Below are positions 1 through 11,818 of a stretch of 64,000 nt of DNA, piece after piece. Both the position numbers and the translations under genes were made by a program. The stretch comes from Selaginella tamariscina (taxonomy: Eukaryota > Streptophyta > Lycopodiopsida > Selaginellales > Selaginellaceae): contig PUQB01000004.1 of the NCBI GenBank assembly GCA_003024785.1, forward strand, positions 620,001 to 684,000. Reading direction: 5' to 3'. Positions within the stretch are counted from its first letter, which is position 1. Each line of letters opens with the position of its first letter. Below the pieces are notes generated by a model. The model did no database searches. It saw only the letters and a list, made by a program, of their open reading frames with translations, and was not told the origin of the DNA.

Positions 1-600
1 ACGAGTAGCAACATCGTCAACCTTCATTGAAACAGGACCATCCCCAACATGAAGTGGAACAAGAGAACGTGAAGATGCAAGTGGGAAAGGCGATGACTCA
101 TATCGTTGTGTCAGCCTCAAAGCATCGTCAAGAGTCACTGGAGCTAATGCATGCACAAGTTCCACAAGGTCTTGACGAAGTGCCGGCCACAACATACCTA
201 ATTTGATGCGTTTCAACATATTAGGTCCTACATGCAGTAAAAGGCTACAAAAGTGAACATCAAACTGCATCACAAACTCAGATGGCTCCTGACGAATATG
301 AACAACTACTGAAAAGCATTGTCACAGTCATTTGCATGCCCAAATGCACGTTTGAAGATCTCTGAAAGAATACTCCAATCCTCATGAATTGCAATGTTCA
401 AACCATTGTACCATTGCAACGCCGTCACTTGAAGACAAGTAAGAAACTTGCACAAACATTGAGTATCGTCCCAAGAATGATATGTGGCGACCATGATGAA
501 GTGGTTAAACCAATGATACACATCATTTTCAAGATTTTCACAAAAGAAATCCAGTCGAATTCAAGGATTTACAGCCTAAGCAAAAGGAGTACCATGGCCT
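1..600 (-). pseudogene. Ty3-like retrotransposon gag remnant
   Basis: On the minus strand, 521-306 encodes a 71-residue stretch with the layout of a plant retrotransposon gag domain: HWFNHF, then a Leu/Trp-rich block (ALQWYN), then a Trp before a Phe-x-x-x-Phe pair. After a frame change near 300-305 the reading continues to position 1 with IRQEPSEFVMQF and a Leu/Arg-rich helical region. Upstream to about 600 the frame resumes with scattered stops. No ATG-to-stop protein survives. The element runs off the left edge, so pol and LTRs cannot be judged. The family is inferred from the gag pattern only. Confidence 0.6.
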
Positions 601-1102
601 GTGAATGCTGCCATCAACTGAGAGTGATTATTCAGTTACATTCACATGGAATAATTGCATGAGTAGCTGCTTCATAAACAATGAATTTGCATATTATGTA
701 TCCATAAACGAAAAAAGAAGAAAAGACAAAAGTCTACAAGGAACAAATATATTTAAACAATGGAAAAGTTAAATCTTAAAAGACAAAGAAGATCTATAAA
801 AAAGACATAAATCCGAGTGCTTTGTAAAGACAATTAAAGGTGCATCTCACCTCCACCAATATGAGAGCTTGAAATATAAAAATGTGTATATATCATTAGC
901 CCAAAAACCTTGGTTTAAATTGAATCCATCCCAATAATTATTAAAATTCACTATGCTAATAATAGTATGTGCACAGCCGTACACGTGAACTTCACAACTG
1001 CAATTTTAACATAATAACTTTGTAATCAATACTTTATGGAATATACTTCACGTCCTTTAATATGTTTTTAAGGAGATCTACGCTAAAAACCCTAATCAGG
1101 TT

Positions 1103-1781
1103 ATGGCTTCAATTCACCGGATTCAGGACGGGAAGGAGCGATTGGGCAAGCCGGCGGGGAGTTATGTGAAGAGAAAAATGATAGAAATAATCCAGAGAAT
1201 GGGTTTCACTCCGGTTCCAAGAGAAGAAGACCTGCTAGTGACACCCTCGGAGGTAAGTACTTAAATGTCATAGACTGAACTGTCTGTTGTCTAACTGCAT
1301 CTGGGTGTTGCAGCGTGATGCTCTCGGACAGGAGTTTTATGGCTGCAGTTGTGAAGCTCCCTTTGCCACGATCAAAAAACTAGGCACGGAATACGAATTG
1401 GTTGCATGGGAGCTTTACCCTGTCGGGTTACCCCTTATGTTCCGTGGGCTTCTCAAGTACAAAGGGAATGCAAATGACGACCCAGTACATCAAATTGTGT
1501 GGCTTGGGTCAAAAGTGTTATTGAAGGCATTTGTGAGGGAAGATCTAAAACTGGTGGATAAGTACAGGGAGATTGACGGAGTTGGTAAGCCCATCATTAC
1601 GGGGAAGGTGATAGTTGGTTTTCCTGAGGAATGTGAACTAAAAGGCATGCGCATAGGTCCGTCTCGGAGCTTGTGCGAAACGATACTAGAGCAGCGGAAG
1701 GCAGCTGCAGAGCGCAAGAGAGCGGCAGGGACAGCAAGAGCCGCAGACTCCCAGGAGAGTAAGAGGCCAAAAGCAAGTTGA
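1103..1781 (+). CDS. Two-exon gene, unknown family, about 205 aa
   Basis: Exon 1 is 1103-1252 (50 codons, phase 0) and ends at a GTAAGT donor. Exon 2 is 1314-1781 after a TTGCAG acceptor. The joined frame is open from ATG to TGA. The protein starts basic, has a Cys pair (GCSCEAP) and an aromatic middle, and ends in an Ala/Lys/Arg helix with a possible nuclear localisation signal (SKRPKAS). I do not recognise the family. A telo-box-like AACCCTAA lies about 10 bases before the ATG, as in other genes here, which supports a real promoter. Diverged copies of its middle (around GLLKYKGNAND) occur at 11361-11450 and 28541-28633. Function unknown; I am fairly sure it is a gene. Confidence 0.72.
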
Positions 1782-2021
1782 TCATCTGTATATATGTGAT
1801 TCTCTCTCAATATGTTATCATGTCACACATATTAAATGTCTTCCTCTTCTACGTGGTTTTTAGGTTGATATCTATATGTTGATGGTCTAAGTATACTTGA
1901 CGGTCTTCCGAAAGACTTACTGTGAGATCTGAAGCTCATCTTGCGATGCAATGCGGTTCTCCGCTCACTGGTGGTAACCGACAGTATTGTAGATATAAAC
2001 ACAAGTATGTTGCAATCTATA
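1782..2021. other. Spacer after the unknown gene
   Basis: AT-rich 3' flank. I see no open frame, RNA gene or repeat structure beyond short AT tracts. Confidence 0.5.
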
Positions 2022-2215
2022 TAGTGAATGGCAATTTAGTGGCATTCTAAATAGGTTGATATCCATCACAACCCAGTATAAGAGATAGTGATGCATTAGA
2101 AAACTATATACATTGTACCTATTTACAAAATATGGCATCACTCAAATATACAATTCATAAACAACGTAATAGTTGATTGTGTTTTGTTTTGTTCATAGAT
2201 TTGTAGTTGTGTGTG

Positions 2216-2296
<81 letters not shown>

Positions 2297-3486
2297 TATA
2301 TATATGTATTATACATAGTAACTAAATATATTATCAAATAGGGAAATCGAACCCACAACCACAAGATTAAAAGCCTTAATTAAGTTAGGTTAAAGCTTTT
2401 AATTAAGCTAATTATATGTCGGACATAATGGTGCCTTTGGAAGCTGTTACACAATGTCTATCTTTCTAATTCGTGTGTATGTTAGATCTCATAGATTGCT
2501 TCAGAATGATGTGTACTTCCTCAATTTTTGAAATGTGCGAGGAGGACAATTGTGGGCATTTCCTTACGAGTTGTGGGTGCTCATCCTTAAGCAGCTCTCC
2601 ACATATCCCAGCAAGTCTTTTTCTGTTTAATTCCACACACACATGTGTGTGTACACAGACATATTATATATGTTTTTGTGTACGCATGTGTGCGTGCGTG
2701 TGGGTGCCCATGTTGTTTTCTTGTTTGCCGCATTTTCTGCATTGGTGCGCATATATTCATCTCTCTATATATCTCTTAACCTTCTCCCAGCCATAGTGCT
2801 AAGTTCTATTACAAAAACACCACGAGTTACATATATGTGCTGTATATACATGTGTACACATACAATGACGTGAGTGTGTGTATGACATGCATGTATTTCA
2901 TAAATACCATAGCACACTTGGATCATATGTATATCATGTAACATATTACTATGCACATATACACATGTTTACCTACAGGTGCTGAGAGGATAACAACTTG
3001 TGTGTCTATATATATATATAGACACACATACACACACATATATATGTGTTTGCGTGCATGTGTATGTTGATAAACTTACAACCTAGGCGTAAGGAAATGA
3101 CATCTCTCCTGTGTCAATTAGAATTGGCATTGGTTTTTGGCATTCCGCTTGTGTTGTTGTTGGAGTTCCAGTTCGACTCTTCAAAAGGTATTCTCCTATA
3201 GAAAACACATGATAAACAACACGTGTATACTTAGAATATGCGTATGTGTATCTTCTAAATACTTAAAACGCTAGATATATACTAAATAGTTTACCTTGGT
3301 GTCCCCTGTGTGAAATCAAACTCGTCCGTTGTTCCTGTAGCAAAACTGAATCCAAGGGCAGCGGGACAAGTCATCACATATGAAGTTTGACCAGTTGCAC
3401 TGGTCAGTGACACGTTGACACGCGTAAAGTCAATGAGCGTCTGCCTATAATTCACCTTCGCGCTAACTTGCATTGTTAAGTCTAAC
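2022..3486. repeat. Segmental duplication, copy 1 (ceramidase block)
   Basis: This block is repeated in the same orientation at about 25560-26954, with high identity and small indels, mostly at microsatellites. The left edge is shared at GTGAATGGCAATTTAGTGG. The right edge is at the end of a ceramidase exon, within GCGCTAACTTGC; beyond it copy 1 continues with ceramidase sequence and copy 2 switches to repeat block E. The block holds minus-strand ceramidase exons and several microsatellites. Confidence 0.9.
2215..2295. repeat. Compound microsatellite (CT)n(AT)n(GT)n
   Basis: Three adjacent dinucleotide runs: CT, then AT, then GT. Copy 2 near 25757-25780 is much shorter there, so the tract changed length after duplication. 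Confidence 0.95.
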
Positions 3487-3536
3487 TTAAGCATCTCTTT
3501 CTGTGCTACCATTTTTGTGTCTGGATATTTATACAA
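2765..3536 (-). pseudogene. Neutral ceramidase fragment, copy 1
   Basis: Three exon-like blocks read on the minus strand match the C-terminal half of plant neutral ceramidase (ceramide to sphingosine plus fatty acid). About 3513-3293 encodes a segment with VNYRQTLIDFTRVNVSLT and TCPAALGFSFATGTTD, then FDFTQGT, ending at a GTAAAC donor. About 3180-3085 encodes CQKPMPILIDTGEM but then hits a TAG. About 2825-2775 encodes STMAGRRLRD. The exon expected between the first two blocks (NPFW region), the N-terminal catalytic half and the beta-sandwich end are missing. It is therefore a non-functional remnant. It lies downstream of the GDSL exon on the same strand. Confidence 0.85.
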
Positions 3537-3699
3537 AAGAAGTAATATTTATAGAAGTATGTAGATGTGTACATACAAATGGTGTGTGTGTATCTATATA
3601 TATATATATAGTTACTGTCCCTCTCATAAATTTTGGCATATGCCAAAATTACCTAAATTTCGCTATGGTTGTGATTGATTTCATGATCTTTTAATCCCC

Positions 3700-4010
3700 T
3701 CCGTCTTCTTTCTTGCAAACAGGCGACTGTGATCTATGAACCCTAACCTGAATGGGGTACTGGGCGCCTAGTTTAAGCCAGCCGGGATTAGATTCCTCGG
3801 AATATTCCGGCTGCAGCGGCTCACCCGCAACCGCGCAGCCTCACCTCGCCAGGTCCTCGTCGTGGCGCCTCGCCTTGCCCTAGCGCCAAGCTCGCCAAGC
3901 TGACGAAGTGGCCCAAATCGGTGATCAGCTGTTAACTCCGAAATCGATCAGCATGGCCGGAACTTGTGATGACACCTAGATCAGAGACGGCTAATCGAAG
4001 CACTGCACCT
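3700..4010. other. GC-rich island, unidentified
   Basis: About 300 bases much richer in GC than the surroundings, with repeated CGCC and GCCTCGCC strings. No convincing frame on either strand. It could be a decayed first exon or CpG-type promoter fragment; I cannot assign it. Confidence 0.4.
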
Positions 4011-4139
4011 TAAACAAGAACATGTTCAAACTTGTAAGTTCATATATTCATGTTTTGTTGTTATGAATTTGAATAAATATTCAGCCACAAGAAACACATT
4101 AGTAATAGTAACCTTAATATCATCATTCATTTCTTTTAC

Positions 4140-4462
4140 CATAATAATGACTTGTGAAGTGACTGCCATTGTACATTAGACTGGGAACCGAGAGATTGAG
4201 CTTTTGAACAAGAAAGTCTATCAGCAAGAGACCATCCGAGTATCTACCAGTGAGCATGCTGTACGTGACACCGTAAGGAAAGTTTCCTGCAACAGTGTCG
4301 TTATCTGCCTCTAAGTTGCGGTTGCCCGTGTCCGTGAGTGAATCTCCAAACCCACAGACGGGACATAGTGAATTCTCGTATGTGCCTGGGGTCAAATGCC
4401 GTCCAGCAGCTACACAAAACAACAACTACACGGATCATTGAGAGAAATGAGAGAGAAGCCAT
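4140..4462 (-). pseudogene. GDSL esterase/lipase, first exon, frameshifted
   Basis: Minus-strand first exon of a plant GDSL (SGNH) esterase/lipase, a secreted serine hydrolase. The ATG is at 4462-4460 and opens a hydrophobic signal peptide. The diagnostic block GFGDSLTDTGN with the catalytic Ser follows, then YSMLTGRYSDG and a hydrophobic helix. The exon ends at a GTAAAAG donor (4140/4139) after TSHYY, the usual first-intron position of the family. One extra base in the signal peptide, relative to the copy at 43441, puts start and body in different frames. No GDSL exon 2 (NFAxxGAT) follows; the next sequence is the ceramidase fragment. The body is better preserved than in the copies at 19702 and 43441. 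Confidence 0.88.
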
Positions 4463-4589
4463 TATATCCGACGTTAACTAACCCTGTACTCTTCTGGTGT
4501 GAAAACAAGATTGTTAGATATCTCTATATTGTCATGTTTAGATCTCATTAAGTCAACTCGCTATTTATGCTGAGTTTAATTAACTTCTT

Positions 4590-5270
4590 CATTTCATTCT
4601 AAATTACCTGTACACATGTGCTAAAGTTTATAAAAGTTATTTGTATAATATAATCTTGATTTGTGGGAATACAACAAATTCAACATATCTGCTAAAGGGA
4701 TATTATAGGGTTAGTTTTAACATAACTTAGATTTAAGAACATATTAAAAAAATTTATGTGAACTTGCCTCGTACTCACTTTTTAAAAAACCTTTAAAGTG
4801 TGCCAGTTAAGTATTTTTACATGCGCATTAACCTTTTCTTTAACATAAATTTTTATACTATGGGTTTCAATTCACACTAATACTTATGTATTTAAGATAA
4901 ATACAATACATTTGCACATGTACTTAAAATTAAAATTTATATTGATATGTAACATTATGTAAAATTATTGTATGTAAAGTTAAAACTAAAATTAAGATTT
5001 ATATTTATAAAATTATATGTAACATGAAATATTAAGAGACCTAATAAGAGTATAATTTGTACTTAATATAAGTATTTATTAATAAATATATAAAATATAT
5101 ATTTTATGATGTGTTTATATTCAATATATAAATTGTATTATAGTGTTAATTAATGTTTAATACTTAGATCTTATAATTTTATGGAATATATTTATAAATA
5201 TTGAATTAATCATTAAAAATCACATGGTTTTTCCTACACTACAGCCTAAACATTAAATGTTAAGGGTCAC
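4590..5270. repeat. AT-rich dispersed repeat, copy 1
   Basis: Very AT-rich block whose reverse complement recurs at about 37628-38390. For example, the segment near 5050-5095 matches the reverse complement of 37850-37895, and 4800-4915 matches 38090-38210. It lies between the GDSL first exon and that gene's own upstream sequence at 5310-5470, so it looks inserted into the old promoter. No coding content. It could be a non-autonomous DNA element or an LTR fragment; its ends are unclear. Confidence 0.65.
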
Positions 5271-5309
5271 TTAAGTGACCCCCTTAAAGTTGCATAAGGT
5301 TATAAGTCT

Positions 5310-5470
5310 CGATGATGATTAAATGTTCGAGAAGTTATTAAAGAATGTTAAAAAAATAGAGAACATGAAAAAGGAAAGGTGTAAGGAAAAGAATGATGGG
5401 GTATTCTTGAGGAGGACACCAACTTACCCATTGGGAAAAGTGGGTAAGAATGTTGGTTTTAGCAAGAAGC
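5310..5470 (-). repeat. GDSL upstream region, inverted copy
   Basis: The reverse complement matches the upstream flanks of the other GDSL copies at about 19490-19600 and 43230-43340, around GTAAGTTGGTGTCCTCCTCA. It is the distal promoter of the minus-strand GDSL copy, now cut off by the AT-rich block. Confidence 0.75.
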
Positions 5471-5479
5471 ATAAGAGAA

Positions 5480-7268
5480 AAGGTCTATTAGGGAGAACTT
5501 AAAACAAATTAGTATAGAGCTAAAGGTACAAACTTTAAAGGAGAGAGATACTATTAGATTTATAATGTGACTAGTTCACACAATATGAATGACTATCATA
5601 GATTGAGGTCAATTTTAATTAAGTTCTTATGGCAATAACAAAATAAAATGTCACTAGACAAGAGATATTAACAATAAAATATGCAAAATAAATTAAAAGA
5701 TTGTCATGATAGGTCCATGTCATGAGGTTAAAGAGACTAATTGTGGGAACATAAATGATTATGGAGGTCAAGATTGAGATCAAGGTGGAGGTTGAGAGAA
5801 GATAATGTGGCTTTGTGTAGTGGACAACATCCCCATTATAGATGCATGTAAATGGTGAAGATGAAGTTATTACTAGAGAGCTAAGTGATGGTTCTCACTA
5901 GGCAAGGGAGCTCTACCATATATCCTCTTGTGGAGATGTTTTAAATAAATTCTCTTCTCTTCTCCTAGGTACACTTGACTTATACATTTGTTGTTACTGT
6001 TAAATTCTTTAAGAGGAGTACTTGGTCACACCCCTCGTTCTTCTTTTTCATATAACACCCTACAATTTCAAAAGGGAAGTTTTTGTTGTACCCATGATGA
6101 TGGGAAAAAGCATAATATAATACAACATGTTTGTGGCTTTTGATTTTATTTGGATGGCTAGATACATACCCTTTCATATAATGTCATGGCTATGGTTATA
6201 AACTTTGTTGCATATTGTTTTCCTTTCATGTTTTAGTCATTTCTAAGGTTTTGGTTTCACATCAAAATATAAATTCCATCATGAGATTGTGTGTTTCCAC
6301 TAATCATAACCACGTTTTATTGGTTAAATCTATGGGTGGATCTCATAAACATGCTATATATTCAAGTGTAAAGATTGTGATATCATCAACTAGTTCATCA
6401 CTCTTCTAGTTTAGGTTCATAAACTTGTGAATTACCTCCTTCTCACTCTTCTTTTGATGGAAGGTGTTAATAAATGCCTTGTGGATAGTACTCCATTGAA
6501 TTTTGTAATTAGCATCTTAATATTGCATCTGACATGCATGTGTCTTCTTCTCTTGTTAACTTGCTAATTTGTGTCCTTACCTTGCTTCCCTTGCAAGATT
6601 GGTTATAGTACAGTGAGATCCACTCTTTTGAAGTGGTGGTCAATTTGTCAAACAATTCCTCACTCGTTGATCAATCTGAACTATTATCATTAGTTCTATA
6701 TTGATTCTATGGTTACAACCATCTTTAGCAGCATGGGTTGGTGTGCTGAAGTAGTGAAGCTTCTCGCCTCCTTGTGTGTTGCATTTCTCTAATTGCTTTG
6801 TTGTTTTACTAACAATGTTGTGATTGATTACTTAATCGGGAACCTGGCTTGAGTCGGAGGTTGCCACCTCATTGATACTTCCTCACCAAACCCTCTTAGT
6901 TTTCCTCATCATAATTAAACTTTGCCATGTAATTGTCATCAAAATCAAATATCCTTGTTCGATCTAAGTCATAGTCAATTCCCTTGAATGGGTGCGGTGG
7001 TGGTAGTAGCCATTGCTCTCTTGCATGCATTACTCACCTTTTTATTGCTTTTTCTCACTTTGTTTTTTAATTGGCAAGCATCTCCTTCCTGACATACTTT
7101 TCTTGTGTTGACCAAGGGTTAACATCTTGGTGTCGCTCTATTGTGACCTGCCTAGCCTAAATCAATTGTGAGGGTCGTCGCCTAGGTAGACATTTATTAC
7201 CTCTCCCAAGGGCTTTCAAGTTTAAGTTGCTCATCTACTCTCCCAAGATATATGAATTGGATCCCCTC
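5480..7268. other. Non-coding repeat-derived spacer
   Basis: No open frame that I trust on either strand; the two short frames here (65 and 64 codons) show no family signature. The part next to 7268 may be internal sequence of the LTR-like element to its right, but I find no clear primer-binding site. Confidence 0.4.
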
Positions 7269-8939
7269 TGTCATAGTTTTTACTATGACTCCTCTTTACT
7301 TTGGACGTTTGACTGTTGTTACTTATTAAACTATGTTGACAAACTCTAAATGTAGTAGGAAACAAGCTCACTTAATGCACTTGGGTATCTAGTGATGGTC
7401 CGGTCAAGTGTCATTAGGTATTTGTAAAAAACTCTAAGCGAAGCTAGAACTTACTTTTTAGAAAACTCTTACCCTAGTTTTCCGTGTCCGATTGGTTTAA
7501 TGGTTAGTTTCAGTGAGTTTGGCATGCTAAAATGTTTAGAAATACCCCTAGGTTTAACATGTTAGGGTTTAGAGGTCGATGGATAACTCACCAAGTATAT
7601 TCCCTTTGGGAATGAGATTCTATGCCAGCCCACTTATGTAAATAGGAAAACAAGGGGGTGGCGCTTTGTCACATATATTAAGTAGTACATGTAGTAGAGC
7701 TCCTAGGTTCATGACTGAGTTCATTACTCTTTTACCAATGCAAGCTCTAGCTTGTGTCGTTAAGGTATAACCCTCTATTGTGTCGCCTCAACTTCCAAAC
7801 AACAGGGGTATGTCCCACCTTTGGGGTAGTTTACCCTTAACGTTGGCGAATCCATGCCTTGGAGGTCATGTTGAATTGCACGTTCCAAGAGGCAGAGGTA
7901 AAGGCTCGTTTCCAACCTCCTCCTCCATGTCAAGCTAGGTGTAGCACTCACGGCCAAGCAAGGCACATCCTTGTCCTTGTCCAACTGTGGGCGTAGGATC
8001 TTGTTTGACAAGTTTACGTTACCTAGATCCTGAGGGTTCACTAAGGGGTTTTAAAGTTGACATTTAGGAGCCACGTTTGTGGCACTTGGTGCAACTTTTG
8101 AATTTAAGGGCTATGGCATGATAGCTCACATCGTGGAAGGCAGTGTCACATGGAGATGTGACACTAGGCTAGATGTCACATGATACAACGCTCGAGGCAT
8201 GCCCTTCGGGGTTGTGTCATGGGCTTGTCGCCAAGGGGTTGAATACTCTAGCAAACATGTAGGCTTGTGCTTGTACTAGGGTGCTAAGCCTTGGGCATCT
8301 ACTCAAGGAAGGTTAGGTCTCGTAACTAGGTGTGCTTTGGTACACTTGGCTCTCTTGGAATCTAGGGTTGAACAATCTAAGTTTGTTAGTAAGAGCCCTT
8401 TTGTGAGGCACTTGCAAGGTAATGTACTTAGGGTTATCCAAACCTAACTTTAGGAAGTTTGCTTAGTAAAACACTCGTGTTCGCCTAAAGTGCACACGTG
8501 TCCTCACTAAGTACTAGTCCCAAGTCTAGGGTATGACTTGGCCACTCCAACCCTTAGGGGTTAATCATGGTTCAGGGTACCCCTTATTGCCCTAAAGGGG
8601 TTGTACTCCCGGATGAGGGTGATTCCTTAAAGGGTAAGTGACAATACTTTAGCTTTGTCATGGGGTATGTGTGAGACACATCTCCTTTGTGGGGTTAAGG
8701 CATGAGCCTGTCTGGGTCTATTGGGACATGATCCTAAAGTCTACTCAGGTTATCTTCTAAGGTTCAGGGAATGGTCATTCTATGGGACTTAGGGTAGGAC
8801 TCTAAGTCTACTGCCTAATTGGACCTCTAAGTCAAACTCTTAGGGTTATCTTGGAAGGCTTAGTGTTGTTCACACAGGGTGATGACGCCAATGGCCACTT
8901 GGCAACTACGTGTTGTCCCTTCGAGTTAAAACTCTAACA
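7269..8939 (-). mobile_element. LTR-like element, older inverted copy
   Basis: About 1.67 kb whose reverse complement aligns along its length with the solo LTR at 22652-24392. On the minus strand it starts TGTTAGAGTTTTAAC and ends CATAGTAAAAACTATGACA, giving TG...CA termini. The flanking pentamers (CCCTC and CTCTT) do not match, so no target-site duplication is visible. It could be one LTR of a larger element or an old solo LTR. No coding region inside is credible. Confidence 0.8.
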
Positions 8940-9649
8940 CTCTTAGTACATTGGCATTGCTTGGCCTCCATGGTTTGGCAATGTAGTTCCCTTTTAAAGA
9001 GCACATGTCAATCCTTGGACCTTGAGCATTCTTCACTTCACCTATCATGTTAGTCTTCATCATTGTAGTGCAATGCTCCTTTTTTATGAGGTCATGCTCT
9101 TACATGTTGTAGACCAAGTGCAATTACAAGTGCTTTTAAAGCTTAGTTGGTTCATGTTTTTTGTAAATTAAATGTTGTTGGTGGGCCCTCCTCAATCAAC
9201 CCCTTGTGCAGCTTATTTACTCCTACTTGTCTACCATGAGGCCTTTAGATGACTCCCCTTTAGTGCTCTGTTGAGTTGGTGCGATAGCCAAACTCCTAGC
9301 TTTGCTTAGAATGTCCTTTCAATGCTACTTCTAGCTCGATCACCCTACGTCAATGCCTATGTAGTTGCCCCTTTGAATTGTTGGCCTTGTTAGTGTCACT
9401 TCCATGTGGTTCATTGGTCCTTAGCGAGCAATGCTACTCTTCACCATGCTCTTAGTGGTTCCATTATTGAAACTCAAACATGGACTCACCTTTTCCATAA
9501 GTATGAACAATTTTTAGTATTTTTTGACATTGTCCACTCACATAAATTTTCTCCTTAGTAGCTCGGCTAGTTGATACTATGTCACTTTGAATTGCTCTAA
9601 TGAACCTTCCTAGCCTTAATGATCATGGCACCTTACAACTACACAACTT
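8940..9649. other. Repeat-derived spacer
   Basis: No gene seen. Minus-strand frames next to the LTR have many stops and match no domain I can name. Possibly decayed internal sequence of the retroelement. Confidence 0.35.
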
Positions 9650-10251
9650 GCCATTGACAAATTCATACTTTATACTTTTATTCTATACACACTTCAAACC
9701 CTCATGGTCGCCACGAATGGTTATCATCTTTGTGGATGTGGAAGAATGTGGTTGTTAGAGTGTTATTGCTAGTGTCTGCCTCCTTGCTTGTACTACATAT
9801 TAGCCATGCTCAACTACACCTCTTGGACAATGTTTGCATTGAACTTTGAAGAATATTTGATATAAGATGCTTACTCTCAAATGTCTGTTCATGAGCTTAC
9901 TATCACAACCTAGGATCATAGAAAGGTTTTTAAGAAGATTTTAAAAGTAAGATTTTAAGATTCCAAGGCAAATTATAACACTTTGATGTTATCATGCTCA
10001 TTAATCTATTACTTTCCTTGTCATATAACATCATACTTTAGCACAATGTTTAATAAGTTAAATGATTCATTAAATATAATGTACAAATTTTAGGAAATCA
10101 AAAGGAAATACATTATTTCCTTAATATGTAGAGTGTCGTGACCTTTGCAACATCCTCTTGCCCTTCAAGAATTCTTACTAGAATTCCTCCCACTTTTCTT
10201 GCCAATCTTGGGAGTACTCTATGTACATGTGCCCCTCACCTAGAGCTCTAT

Positions 10252-11100
10252 TGGATTCTGCTGCTTGTTTAGATTCTTCTTTAATTTCTTGTATCCCTTC
10301 TTCTTCAATGCCTTTTAATATTCATCGAATGTGAGAGAAAAGTTCAATTGCATAGACAAGTGTGCCCTCCAATCAAGTTGGCTTTGATTTTGAGTCTCTT
10401 TGGTGCACTTTATGGGGTGCTCCCATAACTTCTCCAATCTAGGGCCTGTATATTGAGTAGACAACATGAGCTTTATTATCCCTCTACATAGACCCTTGAA
10501 ATTGTCAAATGTCTTATGCATTACCTATAGAAACGCCTGGCAATTCGTGCCATGCTCTCGCAGATACTCCATGCCCACTTTGCTTCCACATCTAATTGCA
10601 AAGGGTAGAGACCTCTAGACATCAACAAGTTCGTAAACATAAGATGTAATTTTTTAAGTCATGTTGCGCTAATCGATCCACAATAACCAAGGTTAGAGCA
10701 CATATGAATTCTTGTTGCTCAAACATTCTGCCCATGAACTTCTTAAACTTGTAACTTGTGACATCTATACACATTCATTTCCCTTTAGTCATCAAGTTCT
10801 TCTTGAAAAATGCTAGATATGTCATCTAGATTAAGATCAACTGCCTTCTGGATGTCCCTTGATGATTTAGAAGTCATTAAAGTTGTGATCAGCTAGCATA
10901 GTGATGAATTTGTCATTGAGCCTCATGACTTTAATCTTATGCTCTTCTTGCTACGACGATTGTATTTATGATTCGTCTTCATTTAAATCTTCGCAATTTT
11001 TTGTGCCTTTGTCAAAAGAGCTTCATAGGTGTTTGCATTGGGGGTGAAGTTGTCAAATACTATTATGATTGCTTGGTATATCATCGAGCCTCACCACTAT
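10252..11100 (-). pseudogene. Decayed repeat-borne frame, unknown protein
   Basis: Minus-strand reading with many stops. The best-kept part (10521-10315) encodes a Lys-rich segment with KLWEHPIKCTK and LDWRAHLSMQLNF, also kept at 27812-27543 in E2. Upstream, LYPLQLDVEAKWAW and ALTLVIVDRLAQHD can be read in shifting frames. It is probably a retroelement or transposase remnant, but I cannot name the family. Confidence 0.45.
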
Positions 11101-11360
11101 AATGATTGTCCTACTCTTGGCCACCATTATTAGGGTTCTTACTTAATGAATTACATTTTATACCTTTTAAAAGATTATGGATGGATATGAAGTAGTTTGA
11201 GCATGCTAGCAAAGGAATGATGTGAAGAGCAAAATGAGACAAATAATTAAGTGAATAAGTCTCACTTAAAGAAGACATGCTAATCACGCACCCTAGCATG
11301 TTCCCCTTGGCTAAGAGTTTTATGATTACAATATGGCAAAATCAAGTTGATAAGCATAGA

Positions 11361-11450
11361 TTACTAGTTGGTTGTAAGGGAGGTTTACCCTATAGGGATG
11401 CCCCTCATATACTCTCTGGGCTTCTCAAGTACAAAGGCAATGCAAATGAC
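11361..11450 (+). pseudogene. Fragment of the 1103-1781 gene, in E1
   Basis: About 90 bases align with exon 2 of the unknown gene (about 1395-1480), the best part being GGGCTTCTCAAGTACAAAGG. Weaker similarity extends left to GAGTTTTATG at about 11317. The reading frame still gives GLLKYKGNAND. The sister copy is at 28541-28633. Confidence 0.75.
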
Positions 11451-11818
11451 AACTTAAAAAAAATTTCTAAAATTAGAAGATTAATAAATATGATAAACTA
11501 ACTAATTAGTTTTCTTGGGGACTTTAGAGTGTTGTCAAGTAAAAGAAAGAATAGTTACCTCCTTAAGGATTGGACATAGGCATGTGTGTGTCAACCATGC
11601 ATGAAGATACTACTACAACACAAGAGAGCGACATGGCTAGCAAGGGCATGGAGACTCCCAAGAGAGTGCTATATTTACAATAAGTGTTGGTGCCAGTGAA
11701 TGCATATTTGAATACATTAAACATCTTCTTAGATGGGAAGTTTTTTTACAAATAAGGAGTTGAGATAAGTATAGGGTTCAAATAAATAATTATGATTGAG
11801 ATTAATCTAAGTAAAATG

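Noticed and set aside
7269..7287. Hairpin CATAGTTTTTACTATG as a terminator
   Set aside because: It is the terminal part of the LTR-like element and recurs at 24374-24389; nuclear plant genes do not use such terminators.
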